Shown here: positions 47,764-59,589 of the stretch, in pieces
How positions within the stretch are numbered: position 1 is the first letter of the stretch
Layout: every line of letters begins with the position of its first letter
NCBI GenBank assembly: GCA_030015575.1
Contig: JASDDO010000026.1
Span: forward strand, 452,577,096-452,641,095
DNA from: Agapanthus africanus
Taxonomy: Eukaryota > Streptophyta > Magnoliopsida > Asparagales > Amaryllidaceae
Direction: 5' to 3'
DNA length: 64,000 bases
Position numbers and translations under genes: made by a program
The notes under the pieces: model-generated
What the model was told of the DNA's origin: nothing
The model's database searches: none
Seen by the model: the letters and a program-made list of their open reading frames with translations, nothing else

Positions 47764-47977
47764 CTGCATTTGTTGGCTTTCGTCAAGGTGCAGTGTGCGG
47801 TAGCTATATGCTGCTTATCTGCTGCATATGATGCGATTGGATTAGGGTAGTCGTACGGCTTTGTTGGCTTTCGTCAAGAGTCGTGCGGGTAGGTTTAATT
47901 CAATCAAGAAATGTACGGGTTGAACATGACTAGCGGGCTATGGTTTGTTGGCTTTCGTCAAGGTCATAGCACGTTAG
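47764..47977 (+). other. Three-hairpin array, element B
   Basis: Hairpin 1 pairs CTGCA (47764-47768) with TGCAG (47789-47793). Hairpin 2 pairs CGTACGGCT (47852-47860) with AGTCGTGCG (47879-47887), two wobbles. Hairpin 3 pairs CTAGCG-g-GCTATGG (47930-47943) with TCATAGC-a-CGTTAG (47964-47977). The apical hairpin is UUGGC-UUUC-GUCAA each time. Spacing is about 91 and 84 nt. Confidence 0.88.
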
Positions 47978-48377
47978 GGGCAAAATTATCGGGAATTTCA
48001 AGTGTTGAAATTTGCAATGAGATTGCATACCTTCTATGAGATAGTTGGATCCCGATACCCACTGCGAGTAATTGTTACTCCTGGGAGAGTTTTACAAATT
48101 ACAATTAGTCGATCAAGTAGGTGTCCAGAAAGGTGTCAACGGGGTTACGCCTCTGGGAAAACAAGGTTTACTTTAATTAGGTACGTGCGAAAGCACGGGG
48201 AACCTCCCTCAAAGTACCGACACTGGCCTGGCTGAAAGATTGGCGAACTTGTAGCATGTAATTAATCCCGGCTAGTCTTTCCTTTTAGGGTTTGAAGGAA
48301 GATTTGATAAAAACAGTGGGAGCCATCCTGATTAGATAAAATAATAACCAATCTGATCTTGCAAGAGCGCACGCTAA

Positions 48378-49846
48378 GTGTTTTCTTCTCTCTCTCTCCT
48401 GGTAGCGACCATATCACGCCTTAATCAAGATAATAATACGGATGTATTGACCGAACCCGCTTGCTATACTGAGCTGGGGAACGTTGGTCCCGCTCTAACT
48501 TATAATTGTTATAAGACAGAGCAGGAAATAGAGGAATACCTGAATTCCTATGCCACCCAAACGAAGAAAGTGCATATGATGCATCTCCTTCGGGTGTGTT
48601 CATTACAAAGAACTGTTTCTTTGTATCCTCTACGTCCTGGGTATTTGATACCGGATCAGGATCCCAGATATGTAATCTGTTACATAGGGCTACAGAAAAG
48701 TAGAGAACTGAGACCGGGTGATAAGTTTCATGAGACAGAAAACGGTGCAAGTGTTGCGGCCAAGTCTGTTGGTCACTGTCACCCTGTATTCCAAATACAG
48801 TGATTCTAAACGAATGTTATTAGATACCAAACCTGATATACAAAATCATATCAGTCTCTTTATTAGTAAAGAAATGATAAAATTTTGTATAGTTGGATAA
48901 TGTTTTGAACATTTCCTATATCAAAAGTTGATCGGTTCAGGCACGTTATCTAAAAGCATTGATGTTCTAAATCAAACTACAGTTCTTAGTATACGGAACA
49001 CACAAAAGAGGAAGAGTTCAGAAATGAACGGATTCTTCTTGAGGTATTGTAGACTAGGTCATATCAATGCTACCCGACTAGCTAAGTTGCACATAGATGC
49101 ATATTTAAATCTGTTTGAATTTACATCTTGTGAAAACTTGCCGGTCATGTCACAAAGATAAGATAACCACAGCTCTGTTTATTGGAAGCAGAGAAAGAGT
49201 CAGTGTACTCTTGGGACTGATACATGATGATGTATGAAGGTCCCCTGTCTACACATGCCAAGACCGGTTCTTTATACTTCATTACATTCTCTGATGATCT
49301 CTTTAGATTTAGACATATGTTCCTGTTGAAATACAAGTCCGAACCTTTTGAGATATTCACAAAATATAAGTTAGAAGTAGAGAACCAAAACGGGTATAAG
49401 TATTATGTCCTTTGATGTGATCAAGGTGGAGAATACTTGAGCACGGAATTCTTGGACTTTTCTAAAGGAGAATGAGATTCTCTCTCAGCATTACTCCTCC
49501 GTATACACCTCAGTACGTCGGTGTATCGGGGCGGAGCAATCACACCCTATATGATAAGGTGTGCTCTATGATGAGTACTACTGAGTTACCTATTTCCTTT
49601 TGGGAGTTATGCGCTTGAGAAGCTGCATACCTATTGAATAGGGTTCCAATCAAATCAATTGCCTACCACATCATATGTGATACGGAAAGGGAAGAGCCCA
49701 TATCTTAAGATAGTTAAGATTTGGGGTTGTCCGGCCTATGTCTAAAAGCAAAATCCGGACAAGATCGAGGCAAGGTAAGTTCTGTAGAACTGTAAAAGTT
49801 CCAGCTATACAAACTGCAGCTGATGATTTGGTAGAACCAAAGGATT
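48378..49846 (+). pseudogene. Element B gag-protease-integrase region, decayed
   Basis: This is the plus-strand homologue of A's 566-codon frame, broken by many stops and frameshifts. A polypyrimidine tract again precedes the coding start. Recognisable pieces are the GAG-pre-integrase block around 48928-49161 (IGSGTL, then RYCRLGHIN with the first zinc-domain histidine replaced by Arg or Tyr context). The integrase core around 49224-49415 (GPLSTHAKTG, YFITFSDD) is also recognisable. A decayed NGV-E-R-type block lies near 49520. Element C is inserted after about codon block 'WGCPAF' (TSD CAATA 49847-49851), and RT resumes at 59590. Confidence 0.8.
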
Positions 49847-49851
49847 CAATA

Positions 49852-51808
49852 TGTAAGTCGATGTGCAACACCCCACGACTTGCGGGGAGGCGGAAATATG
49901 AAAAACGATCTTGTTCTTTGCTTAAAGATCGACTAACTGCATGAATCGAAGCTAAACGATAACTAACAACAATTATAGAAGTTCTAAACTACTATGTGAA
50001 GTGATTATACCTCAAGAACCATGTCCTTCGGGTCTTCATCGCTGTCCTCCACTCCTCGTAGGCTCCTTGGAACATCGGCACCTCAACGACCTCCTCGAAT
50101 CAAAGACGATCCACCCGAAAGTTCCTACGCCAAGCTTAATCTCAAACTTGAGATAACTAGTTTGCTCAAATCGCTAATCTAAGCTAACTAGGTGATATAG
50201 AGTGAGCTTATGGATGTATTAGTCTAGCTAACCCTTGTACTCAACACATAAGAGGGGAGGATTAGGGTTTTGAAGAGAGAGAGCTTGAGGAGAGAGAAGA
50301 TGAACATGATAATGAAATGAGAAAATGAGCTATCATAATATATATCAAGCATTATTGTTTTTCAAGAAAAGAAAAGAAAATGATTTACAACCATGCTTTA
50401 TAAATATCTTATGGTGATTCATCTCCATGAGTCATTAAGCAATTATGAAGCATTAATGACATGGATGAATCATCCATATGACTCACTAATCTCATTCAAT
50501 GTATATGCCACCTTAACCCCTTTAGTCACCATCTTCTAGAAGGTTCCCGACAAATTACGAGAATGCCCCTCCAATCCGTGAAAACACGGAAAAACTTTAG
50601 ACTGTATAAATCCAATAACCCGATACTAGAATCTGGCTTAAACCAAAGCCGGCTAGTAAAAACTGTCCGAAAAACTCGTACGTGCGTAAACACACGTACG
50701 CGTTCGAACCCTTGTCGTAAAACCATACGACCTCTATATCGTTTCGCCTGGAGCAGGGAAACTCTCTGTGTGGGACTCTAAAGACTCAACACTACGCTGG
50801 CAGTGGGTTTAACCACAGACCGCAAGCGGCACTAGCTGTACGTAACGGTCCCCAGGTAGATGTCGATAAGAAGGCCGATGAGGAAAATCATCCGAACTCC
50901 CACTGAGCCTGATGTGACAATCTCCGTACAGTCCGGTCTGTTCGTCTATGACTATCGCATATCAAGCCTAGGGGGCGGCAAGCGTCAGTCCCCTAATAGC
51001 TGTATAAGTCGTGTCGGAGCGAAGCCCATTACACCCTGAGAAGCTACTGGAACCTACCAGTATATCTCGCTTGCCCTGGCCAGAGACTTTGCGTAATGGC
51101 TCTCTGACACAGCGCGATATCATCTCCCAATACCAGGAGAGACGAATCCTATCTAACCGCCGCTGTCTCCAAGTGCTCGGGACTGCACCCAACTGCTACC
51201 TGTTTGCATGACTCCTTTGAGCCGTGGTAGGGTAGCAATCTAAGAACAGTGGGATACACTCGAGGCGAAGTAGCAGTGTCAAGTCTGCGGACTATGCTGT
51301 ACTCATGTCACCTGGGAACTGATAACTGACGATGGTTATAATACCAACCAATCAGTTCCTCGGCGAAACCTGTCCGGTGTACCCGTAACCTAACGAGCAC
51401 CTGTATACTATCTCCAGTACGACGTACTGATGGCTGTAGGACAGACCATTTCCCCAACTGGGATGAGAAGCGTATACACTTAGTCTACTCTGGAATATCG
51501 ATGCCCTATCTCGATAATCCAACGACCAGGGACCTGTATAGGATGTTGCTTACAGACTACCCAGCCCCCACTAGTGTGACTGCCATCACGACGCTGGTAA
51601 TCAAGCAAAGATCCTATGGGCTCTACTAATATGTATAAGTGATACGTTACAAGAAACATATGCATATATTAAAGTAGACTCAAACCATGTAGCATACTAC
51701 CATGTTTAGCAAGACTGTTATATACAACTGTGAATATCCCAAGCTTCCATTAAGTAATATACATGCTAGTATGATACAATAATGGCCCCTAGGGCATATA
51801 CACTAACA
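49852..51808 (-). repeat. 3' LTR of element C
   Basis: 1957 bp; plus-strand ends TGTAAGTCGATG and ACACTAACA. It shares the copia LTR core. The two-stem hairpin is at 50625-50657 (ACTAG with CTAGT; inner GGCTT with AAGCC). Confidence 0.95.
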
Positions 51809-51819
51809 ATCTCCCACTT
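51809..51819 (-). promoter_or_regulatory. Polypurine tract of element C
   Basis: The reverse strand reads AAGTGGGAGAT directly before the 3' LTR. Confidence 0.93.
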
Positions 51820-51822
51820 GCA

Positions 51823-53553
51823 CTAGGGCCATGAGCTGGCATATCGTAGACCTATCATCTCGAATAGCCTCTCGAACTGTGTCTGAGGAAGGGCCTTTGT
51901 GAATGGATCAGCAATGTTATTCTCTGTCTCTACTCTCTTCACCTCGATCTCCCGGCGATCTACGATCTCCCTGATCAGGTGATACCGCCTTAAGATGTGT
52001 CTGGACTTCTGATGGGACCTGGGTTCCTTTGCTAAAGCTATAGCGCCGTTGTTGTCACAATACAGAGATATTGGACCAACACTTATAAGAACCACCTGAA
52101 GTTCCGTGAGGAACTTCTTCATCCAGACTTCTTCTATTGCGGCATCGCAAGCAACTATGTACTCCGCTTCCATTGTTGAGTCAGCAACGGTCTCCTTCTT
52201 GGAACTCTTCCAATAGACCGCCCCTCCATTGAGGGTAAAGACATAACCCGACATGGATTTGGAGTCATCTTTGTCACTCTGGAAGCCGGAGTCGGCAAAG
52301 GCCTCTATCTGAAGGTCTTTTCCGCCATATACCAAGAACATCTCCTTAGTCCTCCTCAGGTACTTGAGAATGTTCTTTACTGCTATCCAGTGATTCTCCC
52401 CTGGGTTTGCTTGATACCGGCTTACTACGCTCAATGCGTATGCTACATCTGGTCTGGTACATAACATCGCATACATTATAGAGCCTACCACAGAAGCGTA
52501 GGGTATAATCGACATGCGATCCCTTTCCAAATCAGTCTTGGGAGACATATCTTTGGAGAGGGTGATTCCGTGACAAGCCGGTAGGTTACCGCGCTTAGAA
52601 TCTTCCATACTGAATCTCTTCACTATGGTGTCTATGTACCTGGACTGTGAAAGTCCCAATATCCTCTTTGATCTATCACGATAGATCCGGATCCCCAGAA
52701 TGTAGGTGGCATCATCCAAGTCTTTCATGGAGAATTTATGTGACAAGAATCTTTTGACTGACTATAACATAGGAATATCATTCCTATTAGGAGAATGTCA
52801 TCCACGTACAAGACGAGGAATACTACAGCTCTCCCTACAATCTTACTGTATATGCAAAGTTCATCTGGATTTTTCATGAAGTCGAATTCTTTGACAACAT
52901 CATCAAAACAGATGTTCCAACTCCGCGATGCCTGCTTTAGACCATAAATGGACTTAAAGCAGCTTGCATACTTTACCGCTGCTCCCACTCTGAATGAATC
53001 CCTCTGGCTGATCCATATAGACGCTCTCTTCTAAATTTCCATTTAGAAAAGCCGTCTTTACGTCCATCTGCCAGATCTCATAATCGTGGAAGGCAGCAAT
53101 AGCAAGAAGGACCCTAATGGATTTTAGCATAGCCACTGGAGAAAAGGTTTCGTTATAGTCCAAACCAGGTCTTTGACGGAAACCCTTTGCAACAAGTCTA
53201 GCTTTATAGGTTTCAACCTGTCTATCTACACCAATCTTCTTTTTGAAGATCCATTTGCATCCTACGGGTTTTACCCCATCTGGAGCAATGTCCAAAGTCC
53301 ATACTTTGTTAGTGTATATGGACTCCATTTCGGTCCGCATTGCATCCAGCCATTTTACTGAGTCACCGCTCTGAATGGCTTGCTGGAAGCTAGTAGGCTC
53401 ATCATAATCAATAGTGCAATCCTCTCTATCTCCGTCTATAAGAAAACCGTAGTATCTCTCGGGCGGATGAGACTGCCTACTACTCCTGCGGAGTAGCGTC
53501 GGGATGTCCCTTTCCTCTGAAAGCTCTGGTTCTACCATACTTTCAGTAACAGC
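51823..53553 (-). pseudogene. Element C reverse transcriptase-RNase H
   Basis: C-terminal half of the C polyprotein on the reverse strand, in three frame segments. The first (53538 to ~52957) covers the linker and RT fingers/palm, with KARLVAKGF and DVKTAFLNG. One extra base near 52957 shifts the frame. The second (to ~52790) holds SIYGLKQ and the intact YVDD catalytic loop, and ends where one base is missing from an A run near 52789. The third (52746 to 51823) covers the connection and RNase H (STMEAEY, RHILRRYH) and ends at the natural stop four bases from the PPT. An additional TAG lies in the short stretch before residue 1 of the third segment. Aligning with element A shows each lesion as a single-base event. 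Confidence 0.92.
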
Positions 53554-55716
53554 TTATGGTTCTGGAATTTCTTCCAGTTCTACTACGCTTTCACTTGTTC
53601 CTTTTTCTAAAAACTGATGTTCCAGAAAGTGAGCATGACGATAAACAAAAACTTTTTGTTCCTCTGCGTAATATAATAGATACCCCTTGGAGTTCTTTGG
53701 ATATCCCACAAACTTACAATGTACCGATCGTGCCTCGAGCTTGTCCGCATGCTGCTTTTTAACAAAAGCCGGACATCCCCAGATCTTTAGATACTGAAGA
53801 TAGGGTTTCTTCCCACTCCACATCTGATATGGTGTGGTAGGCACAGTCTTGGTAGGAACTAGGTTCAAAAGATATGCAGCTGATTCTAGTGCATATCCCC
53901 AGAATGATCGCGATAACTCAGCGTTACTCATCATGGAACGAACAATATCCAATAGGGTTCGATTCCTCCTTTCTGATACACCGTTGTGTTGTAGTGTGTA
54001 TGGAGAAGTAAGTTGAGAGAGAATTCCATTCTCTTTTATGTAACCCAGGAACTCGGCGCTTAAGTATTCACTACCTCGATCAGATCTCAGTGTCTTGATA
54101 CTTTTGCCGGTTTGTTTTTCTACTTCATTCTTGTATTCTTGAAATTTCTCAAAAGCCTCGGATTTATGCTTCATTAAGAAGATATATCCATACCTAGAGA
54201 AATCATCCGTAAAAGTAATGAAGTAGGAATAACCACCTCGCGCATGTGTAGACATTGGACCGCACACGTCACTGTGTACGAGTCCCAAGAGCTCGCTTGC
54301 TCTTACTCCGTGTCCAGAAAACGGAGTCTTTGTCATCTTTCCCATGAGACAAGATTCACAAGTAGCATAAGATTGATATTCAAACGGATTCAAATATCCT
54401 TCTCTATGTAACTTAGTCAACCTTCTTTCATTGATGTGACCTATTCTACAATGCCATAAGAAAGCCTGATTTAATTCCGGAGACTTTCTTTTAAGTGTAT
54501 TCTGGATATTGAAAACCTGTGCTTGACTTAATACGTATATGCCGTTATCTAATGTACCTGACCCAATCAGAACTTGATTTAGGTGGATGTTTACTACATC
54601 GCTTTCGAATGTAAAATTATATCCCTCTCTTGAAAGTGAGGACACTGATATGATATTACAAGTCATACTAGGTACATACAGACAGTTACGTAAAATCAAT
54701 ATCTGCCCACTTGTCAAACCTAGGCGATATTCTCCCACGGATTCAGCATTCACTGTCATTCCGTTTGCAACTTTGAAAGACCAATCACCTACCTTTATAA
54801 CTTTACGGTTTCTCAAAGTATGTAATGAATTACAGATATGAGATCCTGCTCCGATATCTAATACCCAGGAAGTAGAGTTAATTGACAAACAGTTCTCAAT
54901 AACAAATATACTTGAGGCTGAAGTCACAACATGCTTTGTATCTTGGCTACTGGCTTCTAAAGCCCTGCAATCATTCTTCCTATGCCCAATCCCATAACAA
55001 TAAGAACGTCCTTCTTTTACTATTTTAAGTCCCAAAACTTTTGCCCTTCTCTTTCCTTCTCCTTCCCTGGTTTCCTTCAGGGTAGGAGGCAGAGACTGTA
55101 GAATCAAGTCAGTATTTGACTCGTTTCCCAACGCGGTCTCCAGGTCCTGGAGCTCATCAATACAGCTAGTCATTGTAAGGACGTTGTCCCCTATAGATGA
55201 CCCGTCAGCTAACCTCACTTGAATTAATTCGTTCGAGCTTTCATATCTAGTGATATGAGATTGCTCTCCATATAAATCTTTATTATGGAGAAAGATGGAA
55301 ACTAAGTCCATCTTCTCGTTCTGCTTCTGGTATACACCATCAACTGAAGCTAACATGAGGCACTTAGCTTTCGCTTTATCTTTTTCCCTTGTCTGACGGA
55401 TATCCATATCCGCAACAGTGGAAACTGGACCTGGGACGGCGGGATCTTGAGTAGTAATAGGGTGGTCTAGCTTGTCATAGGCAATGGACATCTGGACAGA
55501 CCTTTGCCAGTCATATAAGTCAGATTCAGTCAATTTATTATCTAGATGTAACCTATGTGTGGTCACAAGGTCGCTGCAATTAAGAGAGAGAGAAGAAAAC
55601 ATTTTAGCATGATGCTGTTGCAAGTTTAGATTGGTTTTAAGTTTATCTAAACAGGATGGCTCCCACTGTTTCTCGAATCCTTCATCAAACCATAAAAGAA
55701 GAATTAGCCAGGACAA
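53554..55716 (-). pseudogene. Element C gag-protease-integrase
   Basis: This 720-codon open frame is the longest in the window. An in-frame ATG also occurs at 55600-55602 (residue 39), where A has GTG. Residues 39-45 are encoded by the polypyrimidine tract ahead of a CAG at 55574-55576, so the functional gag start is uncertain. The zinc knuckle at 237-250 has Arg at the first Cys position. The protease site reads DIG at 287-289 instead of DTG. The integrase zinc domain and catalytic core are complete by alignment with A, including the NGVSERRN block. The frame ends at a TAA that replaces Gln; the next codons continue into the linker and RT. Confidence 0.92.
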
Positions 55717-56065
55717 TTCTCACCGTACAATACTTGCTTAACCGTTCAGCCAGGCCAGTGTCGATACTTCGAGGGAGGTTTTCCAAAGCTTTCGCGAAGT
55801 TCCTTAATTAAATAACCTCTTTTCTCTGGGGGCGTAACCCCGCTGACACCTTTCTAGGCACATACTTGGTTTATAGCATTGATCGTTAAGTGACGAATCT
55901 CCTGATAAGTAGTATATACTCACAGTAGGATCGGGATCAAAAATATCATCGTATGATAATGTTGAAGGAATCCTACCAACATTCATCAAACTCCAAAATG
56001 GTATGCATCTCTCTGCAAATTTCAGTTTCTTTAGAAATTCCCGATGTATATTTTTGCCCCATGCT

Positions 56066-56275
56066 CTTATGACCTTGGCGTTGGTCAAAATGTCATAAGT
56101 CACATGTCAAGTTCTACCCGTCATTATCCAGGTTAATTTGAACCCATCCGTACATATCCTTGACGTTGGCCAAAATGATAATACGACTGTCCCAAACTAA
56201 CTCATCTATCTATGCAACAAATGAATACCCAGCAGCTACCAAACACTATGCCTTGGCGTTGGTCAAAATACATAG
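56066..56275 (-). other. Three-hairpin array, element C
   Basis: Hairpin 1 pairs CTTATGAC (56066-56073) with GTCATAAG (56092-56099). Hairpin 2 pairs CGTA plus TATC (56149-56158) with GATA plus TACG (56177-56185). Hairpin 3 pairs CTATG (56246-56250) with CATAG (56271-56275). Sense apical hairpins read UUGAC-CAAC-GCCAA (1 and 3, one A-C mismatch) and UUGGC-CAAC-GUCAA (2, one wobble). Spacing is about 85 and 93 nt. Confidence 0.85.
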
Positions 56276-57356
56276 CTTGAATACTACTGACCATCCATAA
56301 GAAATGACGGAGGGCTATGACTGGTTTTGGTGAAACCGTGAACGTAGTGAACTTGATATAATCGAAGGAACCTGATAGCTTTTTAAAAGGAGTGGTTAAA
56401 GCTCCGCAATTAAAAATTCTGCTCTTTTAAAATAACCTAGTGGTTTCTTTTAAATTTGTTCCAACGATTTAAACTTTGGTTTATTTTCTTTGCATTATAA
56501 TAATGCGTCCCATATTTAATCTTATCATTGCAGAAAACAACGAAAATACCACGTCCTCTTATGCCATCCGCATTCGCCACGGGGTCCCGTCATCACCCGT
56601 TAGGTTACTTAACTAACGACAGAGCGGGGGCTGGGCTAGCGTGGGTGTAAAACATAAGTGACGTCTAATAGCTATCATATATAGATATTGTACATTCGTC
56701 AGACGCAATAATAAGCATTCCAGATCATAGATGAACTTTATTGGATTTATTAGCAATCCGCATTTGCTTTGAGCCTGCAATAAAAGACGGATTACACAGT
56801 TGTGATGAATAGCCATTACCCCACCCAAGACCCCTACGGGTACGGCAAACTACCCGCCAAGTACCAGAAGTGAAGCGGCTGCCTCAACACTTCAAAATAC
56901 CCGGTAGTTTGTGCACCCCACCTTGGGTCTATCCTAGGAGCAAAAACAGTAAAAAGAAATAATACAACGGTGTCTACAACCGCAACCTGGATGTGCCCCG
57001 CAAAATAATATTACAACTTATTACATTTACATCAAATGAATTAAATAATAACCCATCATATAACCCCGGCTATACATCACAACAGTCCAACACAGTTCAT
57101 ATACACAAACAGATAAAATCCATTACAGAAATGTGCAACCCCCTGCCAACCGACATACTAGCAGTTAGGGGAGGTTTACGAACACATTATACAAACACAG
57201 ATATAATCCAACAAGGAAATACCGTATAATTTCGATCGAATAAACACATTTAATTTTGCTCCAATACTTCTCTATAAATCTGAAATCTGAGCAAAAATTA
57301 AAATATTCCAGAAAATACCAAATATCACAGAGAACCAACACAGGAAAATTGGGAAG

Positions 57357-57435
57357 ATGAATCGGCAACTCGGCGGTGGAATCGCTGCGGATCGGTGGGA
57401 TCCGCCGCGGTTCCGCGGCGATTTAGCCGATTCAT
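57357..57435. other. GC palindrome enclosed by an inverted repeat, element C
   Basis: CGCCGCGGTTCCGCGGCG (57403-57420) is self-complementary outside TT. The whole block is bracketed by ATGAATCGGC (57357-57366) and GCCGATTCAT (57426-57435), a perfect 10-bp inverted repeat. Confidence 0.85.
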
Positions 57436-57613
57436 GAGCCCAGTTTTCTTGGGTGTTCTAATACTATCATTTAGGGCTTTCTGAACCACCCTGAAAAATT
57501 TTTGGACTTCATTTAAAAATTGACAGAAACTCATGATATCGGGGTTTTCCGGTTTTGTTTTTTCCGTTCGAAATTCATACAATTTTGCAAGTGAGTTATT
57601 TATTGTTTAGCGA

Positions 57614-57626
57614 GGCTCTGATACCA
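57614..57626 (-). promoter_or_regulatory. Primer-binding site of element C
   Basis: The plus strand reads GGCTCTGATACCA, a perfect 13-nt match to the initiator tRNA-Met 3' end. One base separates it from the LTR start. Confidence 0.95.
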
Positions 57627-57627
57627 C

Positions 57628-59584
57628 TGTAAGTCGATGTGCAACACCCCACGACTTGCGGGGAGGCGGAAATATGAAAAACGATCTTGTTCTTTGCTTA
57701 AATATCGACTAACCGCATGAATCGAAGCTAAACGATAACTAACAACAATCATAGAAGTTCTAAACTACTATGTGAAGTGATTATACCTCAAGAACTATGT
57801 CCTTCGGGTCTTCATCGCTGTCCTCCACTCCTCGTAGGCTCCTTGGAACATCGGCACCTCAACGACCTCCTCGAATCAAAGACGATCCACCCGAAAGTTC
57901 CTACGCCAAGCTTAATCTCAAACTTGAGATAACTAGTTTGCTCAAATCGCTAATCTAAGCTAACTAGGTGATATAGAGTGAGGTCATGGATGTATTGGTC
58001 TAGCTAACCCTTGTACTCAACACATAAGAGGGGAGGATTAGGGTTATGAAGAGAGAGAGCTTGAGGAGAGAGAAGATGAACATGATAATGAAATGAGAAA
58101 ATGAGCTATCATAATATTTATCAAGCATTATTGTTTTTCAAGAAAAGAAAAGAAAATAATTTACAACCATACTTGATAAATATCTTATGGTGATTCATCT
58201 CCATGAGTCATTAAGCAATTATGAAGCATTAATGATATGGATGAATCATCCATATGACCCACTAATCTCATTCAATGTATATGCCACCTTAACCCCTTTA
58301 GTCACCATCTTCTAGAAGGTTCCCGACAAATTACGAGAATGCCCCTCCAATCCGTGAAAACACGGAAAAACTTAAGACTGTATAAATCCAATAACCCGAT
58401 ACTAGAATCTGGCTTAAACCAAAGCCGGCTAGTAAAAACTGTCCGAAAAACTCGTACGTGCGTAAACACACGTACGCGTTCGAACCCTTGTCGTAAAACC
58501 ATACGACCTCTATATCGTTTTGCCTGGAGCAGGGAAACTCTCTGTGTGGGACTCTAAAGACTCAACATTACGCTGGCAGTGGGTTTAACCACAGACCGCA
58601 AGCGGCACTAGCTTTACGTAACGGTCCCCAGGTAGATGTCGATAAGAAGGCCGATGAGGAAAATCATCCGAACTCCCACTGAGCCTGATGTGACAATCTC
58701 CGTACAGTCCGGTCTGTTCGTCTAAGACTATCGCATATCAAGCCTAGGGGGCGGCAAGCGTCAATCCCCTAATAGCTGTATAAGTCGTGTCGGAGTGAAG
58801 CCCATTACAGCCTGAGAAGCTACTGGAACCTACCAGTATATCTCGCTTGCCCTGGCCAGAGACTTTGCGTAATGGCTCTCTGACACAGCGCGATATCAAC
58901 TCCCAATACCAGGAGAGACGAATCCTATCTAACCGCCACTGCCTCCAAGTGCTCGGGACTGCACCCAACTGCTACCTGTTTGCACGACTCCTTTGAGCCG
59001 TGGTAGGGTAGCAATCTAAGAACAGTGGGACACACTCGAGGCGAAGTAGCAGTGTCAAGTTTGTGGACTATGCTGTAATCATGTCACCTGGGAACTGATA
59101 ACTGACGATGGGTATAATACCAACCAATCAGTTCCTCGGCGAGTCCTATCCGGTGTACCCGTAACCTAACAAGCACATGTATACTATCTCCAGTACGACG
59201 TACTGATGGCTGTGGGACAGACCATTTCACCAACTGGGATGGGAAGCGTATACACTTAGTCTACTCTGGAATATCGATCCCCTATCTCGATAATCCAACG
59301 ACCAGGGACCTGTATAGGATGTTGCTTACAGACTACCCAGCCCCCACTAGTGTGACTGCCATCACGACGTAGGTAATCAAGCAAAGATCCTATGGGCTCT
59401 ACTAATATGTATAAGTGATACGTTACAAGAAACATATGCACATATTAAAGTAGACTCAAACCAAGTAGCATACTACCATGTTTAGCAAGACTGTTATATA
59501 CAACTGTGAATATCCCAAGCTTCCATTAAGTAATATACATGCTAGTATGATACAATAATAGCCCCTGGGGCATATACACTTACA
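57628..59584 (-). repeat. 5' LTR of element C
   Basis: 1957 bp, pairs with 49852-51808 with scattered substitutions only. Hairpin at 58401-58433. Followed by TSD CAATA (59585-59589). Confidence 0.95.
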
Positions 59585-59589
59585 CAATA

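Larger units (their letters stand above)
45277..48377 (+). other. Long structured leader of element B
   Basis: About 3.1 kb without a credible ORF, longer than in A and C. In order it holds a GC palindrome pair (45465-45510) and a segment shared with the LARD core (about 45740-46050). A long-range stem follows (CAAGTAACC at 46857-46865 with GGTTGCTTG at 46936-46944, one wobble). A CCGTTAG/CTAACGG hairpin (47192-47214), a duplicated ~97-bp module (about 47382-47478 and 47534-47626) and the three-hairpin array (47764-47977) follow. Confidence 0.75.
55717..57613 (-). other. Long structured leader of element C
   Basis: About 1.9 kb with the same ordered parts as in A: GC palindrome (57403-57420) and long-range stem (GCAAACTACC at 56845-56854 with GGTAGTTTGT at 56903-56912; ACCCAAG with CTTGGGT outside it). 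The CGTTAG/CTAACG hairpin (56598-56618) and the three-hairpin array follow. No ORF of note. Confidence 0.8.
49852..59584 (-). mobile_element. Ty1/copia element C, complete, nested in B
   Basis: This 9733-bp minus-strand element has LTRs of exactly equal length (1957 bp each; 49852-51808 and 57628-59584). It has a PPT at 51809-51819, a perfect initiator-Met primer site at 57614-57626, and TSD CAATA at 49847-49851 and 59585-59589. Equal LTR length, an intact PBS and the longest frames in the window make it one of the youngest insertions. Coding is broken by two stops and two frameshifts. Confidence 0.95.
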
